Positions 55,414 to 62,743 of a DNA stretch of 64,000 nt are shown piece after piece. Under the pieces are notes generated by a model. It was not told where the DNA came from. It worked only from the letters and a program-made list of their open reading frames with translations, and made no database searches. How positions within the stretch are numbered: position 1 is the first letter of the stretch; the number at the start of each line of letters is the position of its first letter. Source of the stretch: Rhodobacterales bacterium RIFCSPHIGHO2_02_FULL_62_130. Lineage in GTDB: Bacteria; Pseudomonadota; Alphaproteobacteria; Rhodobacterales; Rhodobacteraceae. A program made the translations under genes and the position numbers. The DNA lies in assembly GCA_001828855.1 (NCBI GenBank), contig MHZT01000006.1:1-64000 (forward strand), in the 5' to 3' direction.

Positions 55414-55415
55414 CC

Positions 55416-57230
55416 ATGTGCGGGATCGTTGGCGTTCTTGGCAACCACGAGGTTGCCCCCCTGCTGGTCGAGGCGCTGAAGCGGCTGGAATATCGCGGCT
55501 ATGACTCGGCAGGCATCGCCACGGTCAATAAAGGCAAGCTGGATCGCCGCCGCGCGGTGGGCAAGCTGGTGAACCTGTCCGACCTTCTGGTGCATGACCC
55601 CTTGGCGGGCAAATCCGGCATCGGCCATACCCGCTGGGCGACCCACGGCGCCGCCACCACCACCAATGCCCACCCCCACCGCTCTGGCCCTGTGGCCGTG
55701 GTGCATAACGGCATTATCGAAAACTTCCGCGACCTTCGTGCCGAACTTGCCGCCGCTGGCCTCGCGTTTGAATCCGAAACCGATACCGAAACCGTGGCCC
55801 TGCTGACCCGCCTGCACATGGATCGCGGCATGACCCCGACCGAGGCCGCCCGCGCCACGATCAAACGCCTGCACGGGGCCTTTGCGCTTTGCTTCCTGTT
55901 CGACGGCGAGGATGATCTGATGATCGCCGCCCGCAAAGGCAGCCCGCTGGCCATCGGCCACGGCAAGGGCGAGATGTTTGTGGGCAGCGACGCCATCGCG
56001 CTCGCCCCGATGACCGACCGCATCACCTATCTTGAAGAGGGCGACTGGGCCATCCTGACCCGCGCGGGCGCGCAGATTTTCGATGCCGAAGACCGCCTTG
56101 CCAATCGCGCCGAGGCCCGTATCCAGATCGACGCCACCCGCATCGAAAAGGCGGGCTACAAGCACTTCATGGCCAAGGAAATCGCCGAACAACCGGTGGT
56201 GATCGCGGATGCTTTGCGCCGCTATGTGCAAGCCGGCGCGCTGCACCTGCCTGCCGAGGTGGATTTCAAAGGCGTGGACCGCATCACGATGGTCGCCTGC
56301 GGCACGGCCTCCTATGCCTGCCATGTGGCAAAATACTGGTTCGAACAGATCGCGGGCCTGCCCGCCGACATCGACGTGGCCTCGGAATTCCGCTACCGCG
56401 AACCGCCGCTTTCGCCGCAAAGCTGGGCGCTGTTCGTCAGCCAGTCGGGTGAGACCGCCGACACGCTGGCCGCGCTGCGCTATACCTCCGACAAGGTGGC
56501 CAAAGTGGTGGCGGTGGTGAACGTCCCCACGTCGTCGATCGCGCGCGAGGCCGATCTGGCCCTGCCGATCATGGCGGGGATCGAGGTGGGCGTGGCCTCG
56601 ACCAAGGCGTTCACCTGCCAGCTTGTCACCCTTGCCCTGCTGGCCCTGAAAGCCGCCGTGGACCGTGGCCGCCTTGATGCCGCAGGTTTGGCCACCCATC
56701 TGGCCGATCTGGCCGCCCTGCCCGGCCTGATGAACCACGCCCTAGCCCTGTCGCCCCAGATCGCCACCGTGGCCGAGGAACTGGCCGAGGCGCAGGACAT
56801 CCTCTTCCTTGGCCGTGGCGCGATGTATCCCTTGGCCTTGGAAGGCGCGCTGAAGCTCAAGGAAATCAGCTATATCCACGCCGAAGGCTATGCCTCGGGC
56901 GAGTTGAAACACGGCCCCATCGCCCTGATCGACAACCGCGTGCCGGTGATCGTGCTGGCCCCGCGCGACGCGCTGTTCGACAAGACCGTCTCGAACATGC
57001 AAGAGGTCATGGCCCGTCATGGCCGCGTGCTGCTGATTTCCGACGCGCAGGGCATTGCCGAGGCGGGTGCGGGCTGCTGGCGCAGCCTGACGCTGCCCGA
57101 AGTGTCACCCGCCTTCGCGCCGATCCTGTATTCGATCCCCGCGCAGCTTCTGGCCTATCACACCGCCATCGCCAAAGGCACCGATGTGGACCAACCCCGC
57201 AACCTTGCAAAATCGGTGACCGTAGAATGA
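55416..57230 (+). CDS. glmS: Glutamine--fructose-6-phosphate aminotransferase (isomerizing)
   Basis: First enzyme of amino-sugar synthesis, 604 residues. The nucleophile is Cys2 in 'MCGIVGVLG'. Glutaminase motifs 'GYDSAGIAT', 'GHTRWATHG' and 'HNGIIENF' follow, then two SIS isomerase modules ('ACGTASYACHVAKYW', 'SQSGETADTLAALR') and the C-terminal 'DVDQPRNLAKSVTVE'. AAGGA precedes the ATG. No room for a glmS ribozyme exists in the two-base gap after glmU. The stop overlaps the AlkD-like gene (ATGA). Confidence 0.97.
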   Translation: MCGIVGVLGNHEVAPLLVEALKRLEYRGYDSAGIATVNKGKLDRRRAVGKLVNLSDLLVHDPLAGKSGIGHTRWATHGAATTTNAHPHRSGPVAVVHNGIIENFRDLRAELAAAGLAFESETDTETVALLTRLHMDRGMTPTEAARATIKRLHGAFALCFLFDGEDDLMIAARKGSPLAIGHGKGEMFVGSDAIALAPMTDRITYLEEGDWAILTRAGAQIFDAEDRLANRAEARIQIDATRIEKAGYKHFMAKEIAEQPVVIADALRRYVQAGALHLPAEVDFKGVDRITMVACGTASYACHVAKYWFEQIAGLPADIDVASEFRYREPPLSPQSWALFVSQSGETADTLAALRYTSDKVAKVVAVVNVPTSSIAREADLALPIMAGIEVGVASTKAFTCQLVTLALLALKAAVDRGRLDAAGLATHLADLAALPGLMNHALALSPQIATVAEELAEAQDILFLGRGAMYPLALEGALKLKEISYIHAEGYASGELKHGPIALIDNRVPVIVLAPRDALFDKTVSNMQEVMARHGRVLLISDAQGIAEAGAGCWRSLTLPEVSPAFAPILYSIPAQLLAYHTAIAKGTDVDQPRNLAKSVTVE

Positions 57231-57925
57231 TCGGGGGAATGATCGAAACAGCCCTTGCCCAGTTGCAGGCCATAGCCGACCCGCAACGCGCCATCGAAGC
57301 ACAAGCCTATCACAAGGTTGACCGCCCCTATCTGGGCCTGCGCGTGCCGCAGATCGAGGAATTGACGGATCAATGGCGCGCAGATTGCACGCTGGAGGAA
57401 CGTCTCGCCCTTGCCGCCGCACTGTGGGAGACCAATATCCACGAGGCCCGCGTGGCAGCAGCCAAACTGCTGACCCAAGCCCGCATCAAGCCTGATGATA
57501 CGGGGGCTTGGGATCTGATCTGCACTTGGGTGCCGCAGTTTGATGCGTGGTCGATTGCCGATCATGTCTGCATCGCGGCGCAAAAACGCATCACCGCCAA
57601 CCCTGCGCGGCTGGATGTGGTGGAAGCCTGGACCACCCACGAAAACATGTGGACCCGCCGCGCCGCCCTTGTGGCGACCCTGCCCTTCACCAAGCAGAAC
57701 TTCCCCAAACCGTTTGAGCTGGAGGCCCGTGACCGCATCCTTGGCTGGGCCGCAACCTATTGCGATGACAAGGACTGGTTCATCCAGAAGGCCGTGGCAT
57801 GGTGGCTGCGCGATCTGTCCAAACACGACCCCGCCCGCACCCGCGCCTTCCTAGAGGCCCATGGCGACCGGATGAAAGCCTTTGCCCGCAAAGAGGCCGC
57901 ACAATACCTGCCGCCCGAAGCCTGA
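57227..57925 (+). CDS. AlkD-like DNA alkylation repair protein
   Basis: A 232-residue HEAT-repeat protein of the AlkC/AlkD family of DNA glycosylases that remove alkylated bases without base flipping. Candidate active-site residues by comparison with Bacillus cereus AlkD are Asp112 ('AWSIADHVC'), Arg145 ('MWTRRAALV') and Trp192/193 ('DWFIQKAVAWWLRD'). It overlaps glmS by four bases, an unusual partner that probably reflects simple co-transcription. An internal ATG at 57239 is an alternative start. Confidence 0.85.
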   Translation: MIGGMIETALAQLQAIADPQRAIEAQAYHKVDRPYLGLRVPQIEELTDQWRADCTLEERLALAAALWETNIHEARVAAAKLLTQARIKPDDTGAWDLICTWVPQFDAWSIADHVCIAAQKRITANPARLDVVEAWTTHENMWTRRAALVATLPFTKQNFPKPFELEARDRILGWAATYCDDKDWFIQKAVAWWLRDLSKHDPARTRAFLEAHGDRMKAFARKEAAQYLPPEA

Positions 57926-57946
57926 CCCGAGGCCCGCCCCGCAGAC

Positions 57947-57975
57947 CCAAAAAATTTTCGTCCGAAAATTTTTGG
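57947..57975. terminator. AT-rich hairpin between convergent genes
   Basis: CCAAAAAATTTTCG (57947-57960) pairs with CGAAAATTTTTGG (57963-57975) with one bulged A and a TC loop. It stands out sharply in the GC-rich surroundings and lies between the stops of the AlkD-like gene and the minus-strand lipoprotein gene. A bidirectional terminator is the likely role. Very similar AT-rich dyads are common between genes in Rhodobacteraceae. Confidence 0.6.
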
Positions 57976-57995
57976 ACCGCACCCTCGGGCGAAGG

Positions 57996-58448
57996 TTATT
58001 GCGCGTAGACCAAGACCTCGGGCAGATCGGTCAGCGCCAGATCCAAGGCGCGAAACGCCGCCAGTGACAACTGGGCCGCCCCCTCGGCAGGCAGCAGATC
58101 AACCGCAACCATCGCGCCCGTGGCCGTCACCACCCAGCCCTTGCCCGCCTCTGCCACCAAGGCGGATTTCAGCCAGAACCCCTGCTCGGCCGGAGGTCCA
58201 AGCGCCACCGTCACCAGCCCCAAGGGCCGCCCCTCTGCCATCGGCGCCTCTGCCGCCGCCTTTTCGGCCTCGGTGGTCTGATCGAGTGCAGCCGCATCTT
58301 GCCCCGCCCCCAAGGGGGGCAGCGTCACGGCAGGCTCTACTGGGGCCACGATCGGCCCGGTCGTGGTTTCGGGTTCTTCCGAAGGAACACCCGAACAGCC
58401 CGACAGCATCAGGGCCAGCACAAGCGAGATGGAGCCGATATGTTTCAT
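57996..58448 (-). CDS. Small lipoprotein (often mislabelled D-galactarate dehydratase)
   Basis: A 150-residue predicted lipoprotein. The ATG at 58448 gives the signal MKHIGSISLVLALMLSGC with Cys18; the upstream extension is not plausible. A Glu/Pro/Thr-rich linker is followed by a small domain 'GLVTVALGPPAEQGFWLKSALV' in part and 'VVTATGAMVAVDLLPAEGAAQLSLAAFRALDL' in part. Similar proteins in Rhodobacterales carry the automatic name D-galactarate dehydratase, but at this size and with a lipobox it cannot be that enzyme. Function unknown. Confidence 0.8.
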   Translation of the reverse strand: MKHIGSISLVLALMLSGCSGVPSEEPETTTGPIVAPVEPAVTLPPLGAGQDAAALDQTTEAEKAAAEAPMAEGRPLGLVTVALGPPAEQGFWLKSALVAEAGKGWVVTATGAMVAVDLLPAEGAAQLSLAAFRALDLALTDLPEVLVYAQ

Positions 58449-58534
58449 GCCTACGACGATAGTCTGCCGCCCCAGCCCCTGCAACTGCCGGATTCAGCCT
58501 TGCCCTTGCGCCGCCGCATCCCTACCTTTCCCCT

Positions 58535-59539
58535 ATGACAGCGCCCCTGATAGATCCCTTCGCCCGCGCGATTTCCTACCTGCGCGTTTCGGTCACCGAC
58601 CGCTGCGACTTCCGTTGCAGCTATTGCATGACCGAACACATGACCTTCCTGCCCAAGGCCGAACTTCTGACGCTGGAAGAACTCGACCGGCTGTGTTCGA
58701 CCTTTGTCGGCCTTGGCGTCGAAAAGCTGCGGATCACCGGCGGAGAGCCTCTGGTGCGGAAAGGCATCATGACCTTCTTCCGCGCGATGTCGCGGCATCT
58801 GGACTCGGGTGCGCTGAAAGAGCTGACGCTGACCACCAACGGCAGCCAGCTTGCGAAATACGCGACCGAACTGGCCGATTGCGGGGTGAAACGGATCAAC
58901 GTCTCGGTCGATACGCTGGACCCTGCGAAATTCGCTGAGATCACCCGTTGGGGCCGCCTGCCGCAGGTGCTGGAGGGCATCGCCGCCGCCACAGCCGCCG
59001 GCATGAAGGTGAAGATCAACGCGGTGGCCCTGAAAGGCTTCAACGAGGACGAACTGTTTTCGCTGGCCGAATGGTGCGCCCGTGACGGCCATGACCTGAC
59101 CTTCATCGAGGTCATGCCGATGGGCGATATGGGCGAGGCGCAGCGCATCGACCAATACTGGAGCCTGTCCGACCTGCGCGCCCGCCTTGAGGAACGTTAT
59201 ACCCTGCAAGACCTGCCCGACCGCACCGGCGGCCCCGCCCGCTATGTGCGCCTGAAGGAAACCGGCCAGCGCATCGGCTTTATCACGCCCCTGACGCATA
59301 ACTTCTGCGAAAGCTGCAACCGCGTGCGGCTGACCTGCACGGGCGAGTTGTATATGTGCCTTGGCCAAGAGGATATGGCCGACCTGCGCGCGCCCCTGCG
59401 CGCCAGTGCCGACAATGCCGCCCTGACCACCGCCATCCGCAGCGCCATCGCCCGCAAGCCCAAGGGCCATGACTTTGACTATACCCGCCAGAAAGTGGCC
59501 GGCCAGATGACGCGGCACATGAGCCATACCGGCGGCTGA
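58535..59539 (+). CDS. moaA: GTP 3',8-cyclase (molybdenum cofactor synthesis protein A)
   Basis: Radical SAM enzyme for the first step of molybdopterin synthesis, 334 residues. N-terminal cluster motif 'CDFRCSYC' within '[15 protein letters not shown]', the SAM-binding '[12 protein letters not shown]', and the C-terminal second cluster '[22 protein letters not shown]' in part are all present. The usual C-terminal Gly-Gly ends the protein ('MSHTGG'). No other moa gene is near it. Confidence 0.97.
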   Translation: MTAPLIDPFARAISYLRVSVTDRCDFRCSYCMTEHMTFLPKAELLTLEELDRLCSTFVGLGVEKLRITGGEPLVRKGIMTFFRAMSRHLDSGALKELTLTTNGSQLAKYATELADCGVKRINVSVDTLDPAKFAEITRWGRLPQVLEGIAAATAAGMKVKINAVALKGFNEDELFSLAEWCARDGHDLTFIEVMPMGDMGEAQRIDQYWSLSDLRARLEERYTLQDLPDRTGGPARYVRLKETGQRIGFITPLTHNFCESCNRVRLTCTGELYMCLGQEDMADLRAPLRASADNAALTTAIRSAIARKPKGHDFDYTRQKVAGQMTRHMSHTGG

Positions 59540-59558
59540 CGGCTGCATTTGCCACGCT

Positions 59559-59579
59559 GCGGGGGTTTCACACCCCCGC
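59559..59579. terminator. GC-rich hairpin after moaA
   Basis: GCGGGGGT-TTCAC-ACCCCCGC, an eight-bp perfect stem, 20 bases after the moaA stop. A second smaller stem GCCC/GGGC (59580-59592) follows and runs into the end of the LysR gene. No T run. Confidence 0.6.
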
Positions 59580-59585
59580 GCCCTT

Positions 59586-60491
59586 TCAGGGCTTCCCCCG
59601 TGGGATATTTATGCAAAGAGGATCGGGGGAACCGGTGAGGTGGTCGATGAGCGCAAGCAAGGATTTGCGCCGCGCCGTGGCGTTGGAATAGACCAGCACA
59701 TAATCCCAGGGCATCGGCAAAGCGATATCGGACAGGATAACCAGCCGCCCCGCCGCGATGTCATGTCCGGCAATCCTGCGCGGCACCAAGGCCGCCCCAA
59801 AGCCCGCCCGCGCCGCCGCCATCGCCATGCGGGTCTGGTCCACCACCAGGCCTGCGCGCCGGTCAGGGGCAACCCGCGTGCCAGCCTGCCGCCAATAGGC
59901 CGCCCATGACGGCTGGGTGACATAGGCCGCCCCCCAATCGGTATGGATGAAGGCCGCATCCGGCAGCGCCGCCAACCCGTGCTGCACCATATCGGGGGCG
60001 GCGACGGCGACGATCTCGTCTCGGAACAGCGGCACGATGCGGTGATCGGGATAGGCGTGGCCGCCATATGTCACCCGCAGATCGACGCCGTCCCGCGCCA
60101 GCACCACCGGATCGTCCTGCACGCGGATCTCGATCCCGACACCGCCGTCAAAGCCGCGCAGGCGCGGGATCAGCCAGTGTTCGTCCAGCGTCGGCAGCAC
60201 CGACACCACCAGCCGCCCGCGCGTCTGATCTTCGCGCAACTCGGCACCGAGGGCGGCAATATCGGCCAAGGCTGCCTCGAGCCGCGGATAGATCGCGCGG
60301 CCCGCATCGGTCAGCATGATCCGGTTGCCGATGCGCTGGAACAACCGCTTGCCGTAAAGCGCCTCCAGCGCCTTGACCTGCTGGCTGACCGCCGCCGAGG
60401 TCACGCCCAGTTCTGCCCCCGCCTGCACGAAAGATCCGGTGCGGGCGGCAACCTCGAAGGCGCGCAGGGCGTTCAGCGGCAGATCAGACAT
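59586..60491 (-). CDS. LysR-family transcriptional regulator (GcvA-like)
   Basis: A 301-residue LysR regulator. The N-terminal helix-turn-helix is 'LNALRAFEVAARTGSFVQAGAELGVTSAAVSQQVKALE' in part, of the GcvA type that begins 'LPLNALRAFE'. The C-terminal effector domain contains 'DGVDLRVTYGGHAYPDHRIVPLFRDEIVAVAAP' in part. It is divergent from the 2-oxoglutarate oxygenase, and a perfect inverted repeat lies between them, so it probably controls that gene and itself. The last ten residues are encoded by an intergenic repeat element and may be a recent extension. Confidence 0.9.
   Translation of the reverse strand: MSDLPLNALRAFEVAARTGSFVQAGAELGVTSAAVSQQVKALEALYGKRLFQRIGNRIMLTDAGRAIYPRLEAALADIAALGAELREDQTRGRLVVSVLPTLDEHWLIPRLRGFDGGVGIEIRVQDDPVVLARDGVDLRVTYGGHAYPDHRIVPLFRDEIVAVAAPDMVQHGLAALPDAAFIHTDWGAAYVTQPSWAAYWRQAGTRVAPDRRAGLVVDQTRMAMAAARAGFGAALVPRRIAGHDIAAGRLVILSDIALPMPWDYVLVYSNATARRKSLLALIDHLTGSPDPLCINIPRGKP
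59593..59620 (-). repeat. Rhodobacteraceae intergenic element, copy C, read through by the LysR gene
   Basis: On the minus strand it reads CTCTTTGCATAAATATCCC then ACGGGGGAAG, matching copies A and B in CTT.GC..AAATA.CCC. In this copy the element is inside the reading frame and encodes the LysR C-terminus 'LCINIPRGKP'. Confidence 0.5.
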
Positions 60492-60534
60492 ACGAGCCTA
60501 CAGTTTTTCTTATGCTCCCCGATAATTCCTCTTG

Positions 60535-60550
60535 TTGCGCCACAGCGCAA
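60535..60550. promoter_or_regulatory. Inverted repeat TTGCGC-N4-GCGCAA, likely LysR operator
   Basis: Perfect 6-bp arms (60535-60540, 60545-60550) around CACA, lying 44 bases upstream of the LysR start and 34 upstream of the oxygenase start. Placement between two divergent genes, one a LysR regulator, is typical of a shared operator. Confidence 0.55.
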
Positions 60551-60584
60551 GCCCCGCCATCCTGCGATCAAAGAGGAGTCCCCC

Positions 60585-61370
60585 ATGCAAGATATCATCG
60601 ACCTCACCCGCTTTCCGCTTGACCGTCCCGACAGCCCCGAATGGCAGGCGATGGTCGCCCGCGCCCGCGCCGATCTGGCGCGCGAGGGGATGTTCGATCT
60701 GGTGGGCTTCCTGCGCCCCGAGGCCTTGGCGCAAGCCGTGGCCGACCTTGCCCCCCGCTTTGACGCCGAGGCTTTCACCCATGCCCGCAAGCACAATATC
60801 TACTTCCGCAAGGACATCGCAGGCCTTGCCCCCGACCACCCCGCGCTGACCCAGTTTGAAACCATCAACCAGACCCTTTGCGCCGACCAGATCGGCGGCG
60901 TGGTGCAGCGGCTTTACGAATGGGAACCCTTCGCGCGCTTTCTGGCCGCCGCGATGGAAATGCCCGCGCTATATACGATGGCAGACCCGCTCGCCCGCGT
61001 GAACGCCATGCGCTATGCCACAGGCGAAGGCCTGAACTGGCACTTCGACCGGTCGGAGTTCACCACCACGCTGCTGCTGCAAGCCCCCGACAAGGGCGGC
61101 GATTTCGAATACCGCACTGACCTGCGCTCCCCTGACAATCCCAATTACGACGGTGTCGCCAAACTGCTGACCGGTCAAGACCCCGACCTGAAACGCATCA
61201 CCCTGACCCCCGGCACGCTGAACGTGTTCCGTGGCAAGAACACCGCCCACCGCGTCACCCCCGTCGAAGGCAATACCCCCCGCATCATCGCGGTGTTTTC
61301 CTTCTTCGACCGCCCCGGTGTGCTCTTCACCCCCGAAGAACAGATCGGCTTCTATGGACGCGCTGCCTGA
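60585..61370 (+). CDS. 2-oxoglutarate/Fe(II) oxygenase of the BesD/HalD-like group (hydroxylase-type HxD)
   Basis: A 261-residue protein from the ATG at 60585 (GAGGAG upstream). Iron ligands are His153-x-Asp155 in 'NWHFDRSEFTTTLLL' and His222 in 'NTAHRVTP'; Arg233 ('TPRIIAVFSFF') would hold 2-oxoglutarate. Length and the roughly 69-residue spacing of the two His resemble the radical amino-acid halogenases BesD/HalD (about 250 residues), which replace the Asp by Gly to bind chloride. The Asp here predicts hydroxylation, not halogenation. A free amino acid substrate is inferred from the group. Controlled, probably, by the divergent LysR regulator. I am sure of the oxygenase fold and less sure of the subgroup. 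Confidence 0.72.
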   Translation: MQDIIDLTRFPLDRPDSPEWQAMVARARADLAREGMFDLVGFLRPEALAQAVADLAPRFDAEAFTHARKHNIYFRKDIAGLAPDHPALTQFETINQTLCADQIGGVVQRLYEWEPFARFLAAAMEMPALYTMADPLARVNAMRYATGEGLNWHFDRSEFTTTLLLQAPDKGGDFEYRTDLRSPDNPNYDGVAKLLTGQDPDLKRITLTPGTLNVFRGKNTAHRVTPVEGNTPRIIAVFSFFDRPGVLFTPEEQIGFYGRAA

Positions 61371-61378
61371 AAACGAAC

Positions 61379-61407
61379 GGGAACGCAGGCCCAAAACCCG
61401 CGTTCCC
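61379..61407 (+). terminator. Hairpin after the oxygenase gene
   Basis: GGGAACGC (61379-61386) pairs with GCGTTCCC (61400-61407), loop of 13 bases, starting nine bases after the stop. No T run follows; a terminator or 3'-end protector. Confidence 0.5.
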
Positions 61408-61410
61408 CAT

Positions 61411-61440
61411 CCTCTTCGCTCAAATATCCCCGCCGGAGGC
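61411..61440 (+). repeat. Rhodobacteraceae intergenic element, copy B
   Basis: CCTCTTCGCTCAAATATCCC followed by CGCCGGAGGC. It shares AAATA, CCC and GCCGGAGGC with copy A at 23571-23599. Confidence 0.55.
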
Positions 61441-61479
61441 GCACATCTCCATCAGCGCCCCCGCCCGCAGGATCAAGGG

Positions 61480-61506
61480 TAGGGTGCGTGCTCGGCACGC
61501 ACCCTA
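61480..61506. repeat. Perfect 12-bp palindrome, REP-like
   Basis: TAGGGTGCGTGC and GCACGCACCCTA flank a TCG loop. It lies between the stops of the convergent oxygenase and M20 genes. It resembles dispersed GTAGGGTGCGTG-type elements of many bacteria and may act as a bidirectional terminator. Confidence 0.6.
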
Positions 61507-61516
61507 TGGCCAAAGA

Positions 61517-62683
61517 TCAGGCCGCAGGCATCCGCGCCTCGACCATCCCCGCATACCAGCTTGATCCGAAGGGGATGGCGTTATCGTCAAAGTTATAGGC
61601 CGGATGATGCACCATCGCGGTGTCGCCGTTGCCAAGGAAGATATAGGCGCCGGGGCGTTCCAGCAGCATATAGCTGAAATCCTCGGCCCCCATCAGCGGG
61701 GCCGTGTCGGCATCGACATGGCCCGACACTGCCTGCGCCACCGACACCGCGTAATCGGTGTTCTCGGCGTGGTTCATCGTCACCGGATAGCCGCGCTGGT
61801 AATCGACCACAGCCTTCGCCCCCAGCGCCTGCGCCACGCCATCGACAATCTCATGCACCCGCCGCTCGGTATAATCCTGCACCTCGAAATCCATGGTGCG
61901 GACCGTCCCCTTCAGCTTGACCACCTGTGGGATGACGTTATGCGCGGTGGAATCGGTGGTGACGTTACAGATAGAGACCACAACCTGTTTCAACGGGTCC
62001 ACCCCGCGCGAGGCGATGGTCTGCAGCGCCACGATCACATGGGCCGCGACAACGGTGGTATCAATGCAGTCATGCGGCTTGGCGGCATGGCCACCCTTGC
62101 CGGTGATGGTAATATCCACCGTATCGGCGGCGGCCATCATCGCGCCGGGGCGGATCGCGAAATGCCCCACCGGAATCCCCGGCATATTGTGCATCCCGTA
62201 GACTTCCTGAATGCCCCAGCGGTCCATCATGCCATCGGCGCACATCTCGCGCCCGCCGCCGCCGCCCTCTTCGGCGGGCTGAAAGATCAACACGGCAGTC
62301 CCGTCAAAGTTCCGCGTCTCGGCCAGATATTTCGCAGCCCCCAGCAGCATCGCGGTATGGCCGTCATGCCCGCAAGCATGCATCTTGCCCGCCACGGTCG
62401 AGGCATAATCCACCCCCGTCAACTCGGTGATCGGCAGCGCATCCATATCGGCGCGCAAGCCGACCACACGACCCGCCGTATCGGTCTTGCCCTTGATCAC
62501 AGCGACAACACCCGTGCGCCCGATCCCCGGCGTTACCTCGTCAACGCCAAATCCGCGCAGCAAATCCGCCACCCGCCCCGCCGTGCGCTGCACGTCGAAC
62601 TGCAACTCGGGGTGGGCGTGGAAATCGCGCCGCCATTCGGTGATCTCGGGCAGCATCTCGGCAAAGCGGTTCTTCGGTGGCAT
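61517..62683 (-). CDS. M20-family amidohydrolase (hippurate hydrolase / N-acyl-amino-acid deacylase type)
   Basis: Zinc-dependent hydrolase of N-acylated amino acids, 388 residues. Metal residues include Cys104, His106 and Asp107 in 'MHACGHDGHTAMLLG', Glu138/Glu139 in 'QPAEEGGGGG', and a late His in 'MVHHPAYNF'. The dimerisation domain has 'GKGGHAAKPHDCIDTTVVAAHVI' in part. AGGAG lies upstream of the ATG at 62683. Substrates of this family range from hippurate and N-acetyl amino acids to succinyl-diaminopimelate-like compounds, so it could hydrolyse N-succinyl amino acids made by the GNAT/NSAR pair at 11-13 kb, but nothing ties them together except function. Confidence 0.88.
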   Translation of the reverse strand: MPPKNRFAEMLPEITEWRRDFHAHPELQFDVQRTAGRVADLLRGFGVDEVTPGIGRTGVVAVIKGKTDTAGRVVGLRADMDALPITELTGVDYASTVAGKMHACGHDGHTAMLLGAAKYLAETRNFDGTAVLIFQPAEEGGGGGREMCADGMMDRWGIQEVYGMHNMPGIPVGHFAIRPGAMMAAADTVDITITGKGGHAAKPHDCIDTTVVAAHVIVALQTIASRGVDPLKQVVVSICNVTTDSTAHNVIPQVVKLKGTVRTMDFEVQDYTERRVHEIVDGVAQALGAKAVVDYQRGYPVTMNHAENTDYAVSVAQAVSGHVDADTAPLMGAEDFSYMLLERPGAYIFLGNGDTAMVHHPAYNFDDNAIPFGSSWYAGMVEARMPAA

Positions 62684-62743
62684 GGGGGTTCTCCTTTGCG
62701 CGCAGCGTGATCCAAACGCCCGCGCCCTGCAACCCCCTCCCCT

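Noticed and set aside
55414-55416. glmS ribozyme upstream of glmS
   Set aside because: Only two bases separate glmU and glmS, and the ribozyme is not expected in this group.
61517-62683. M20 enzyme as the assigned desuccinylase of the GNAT/NSAR pathway
   Set aside because: It lies almost 49 kb away in another transcript, and its family has many substrates. Kept only as a hypothesis.
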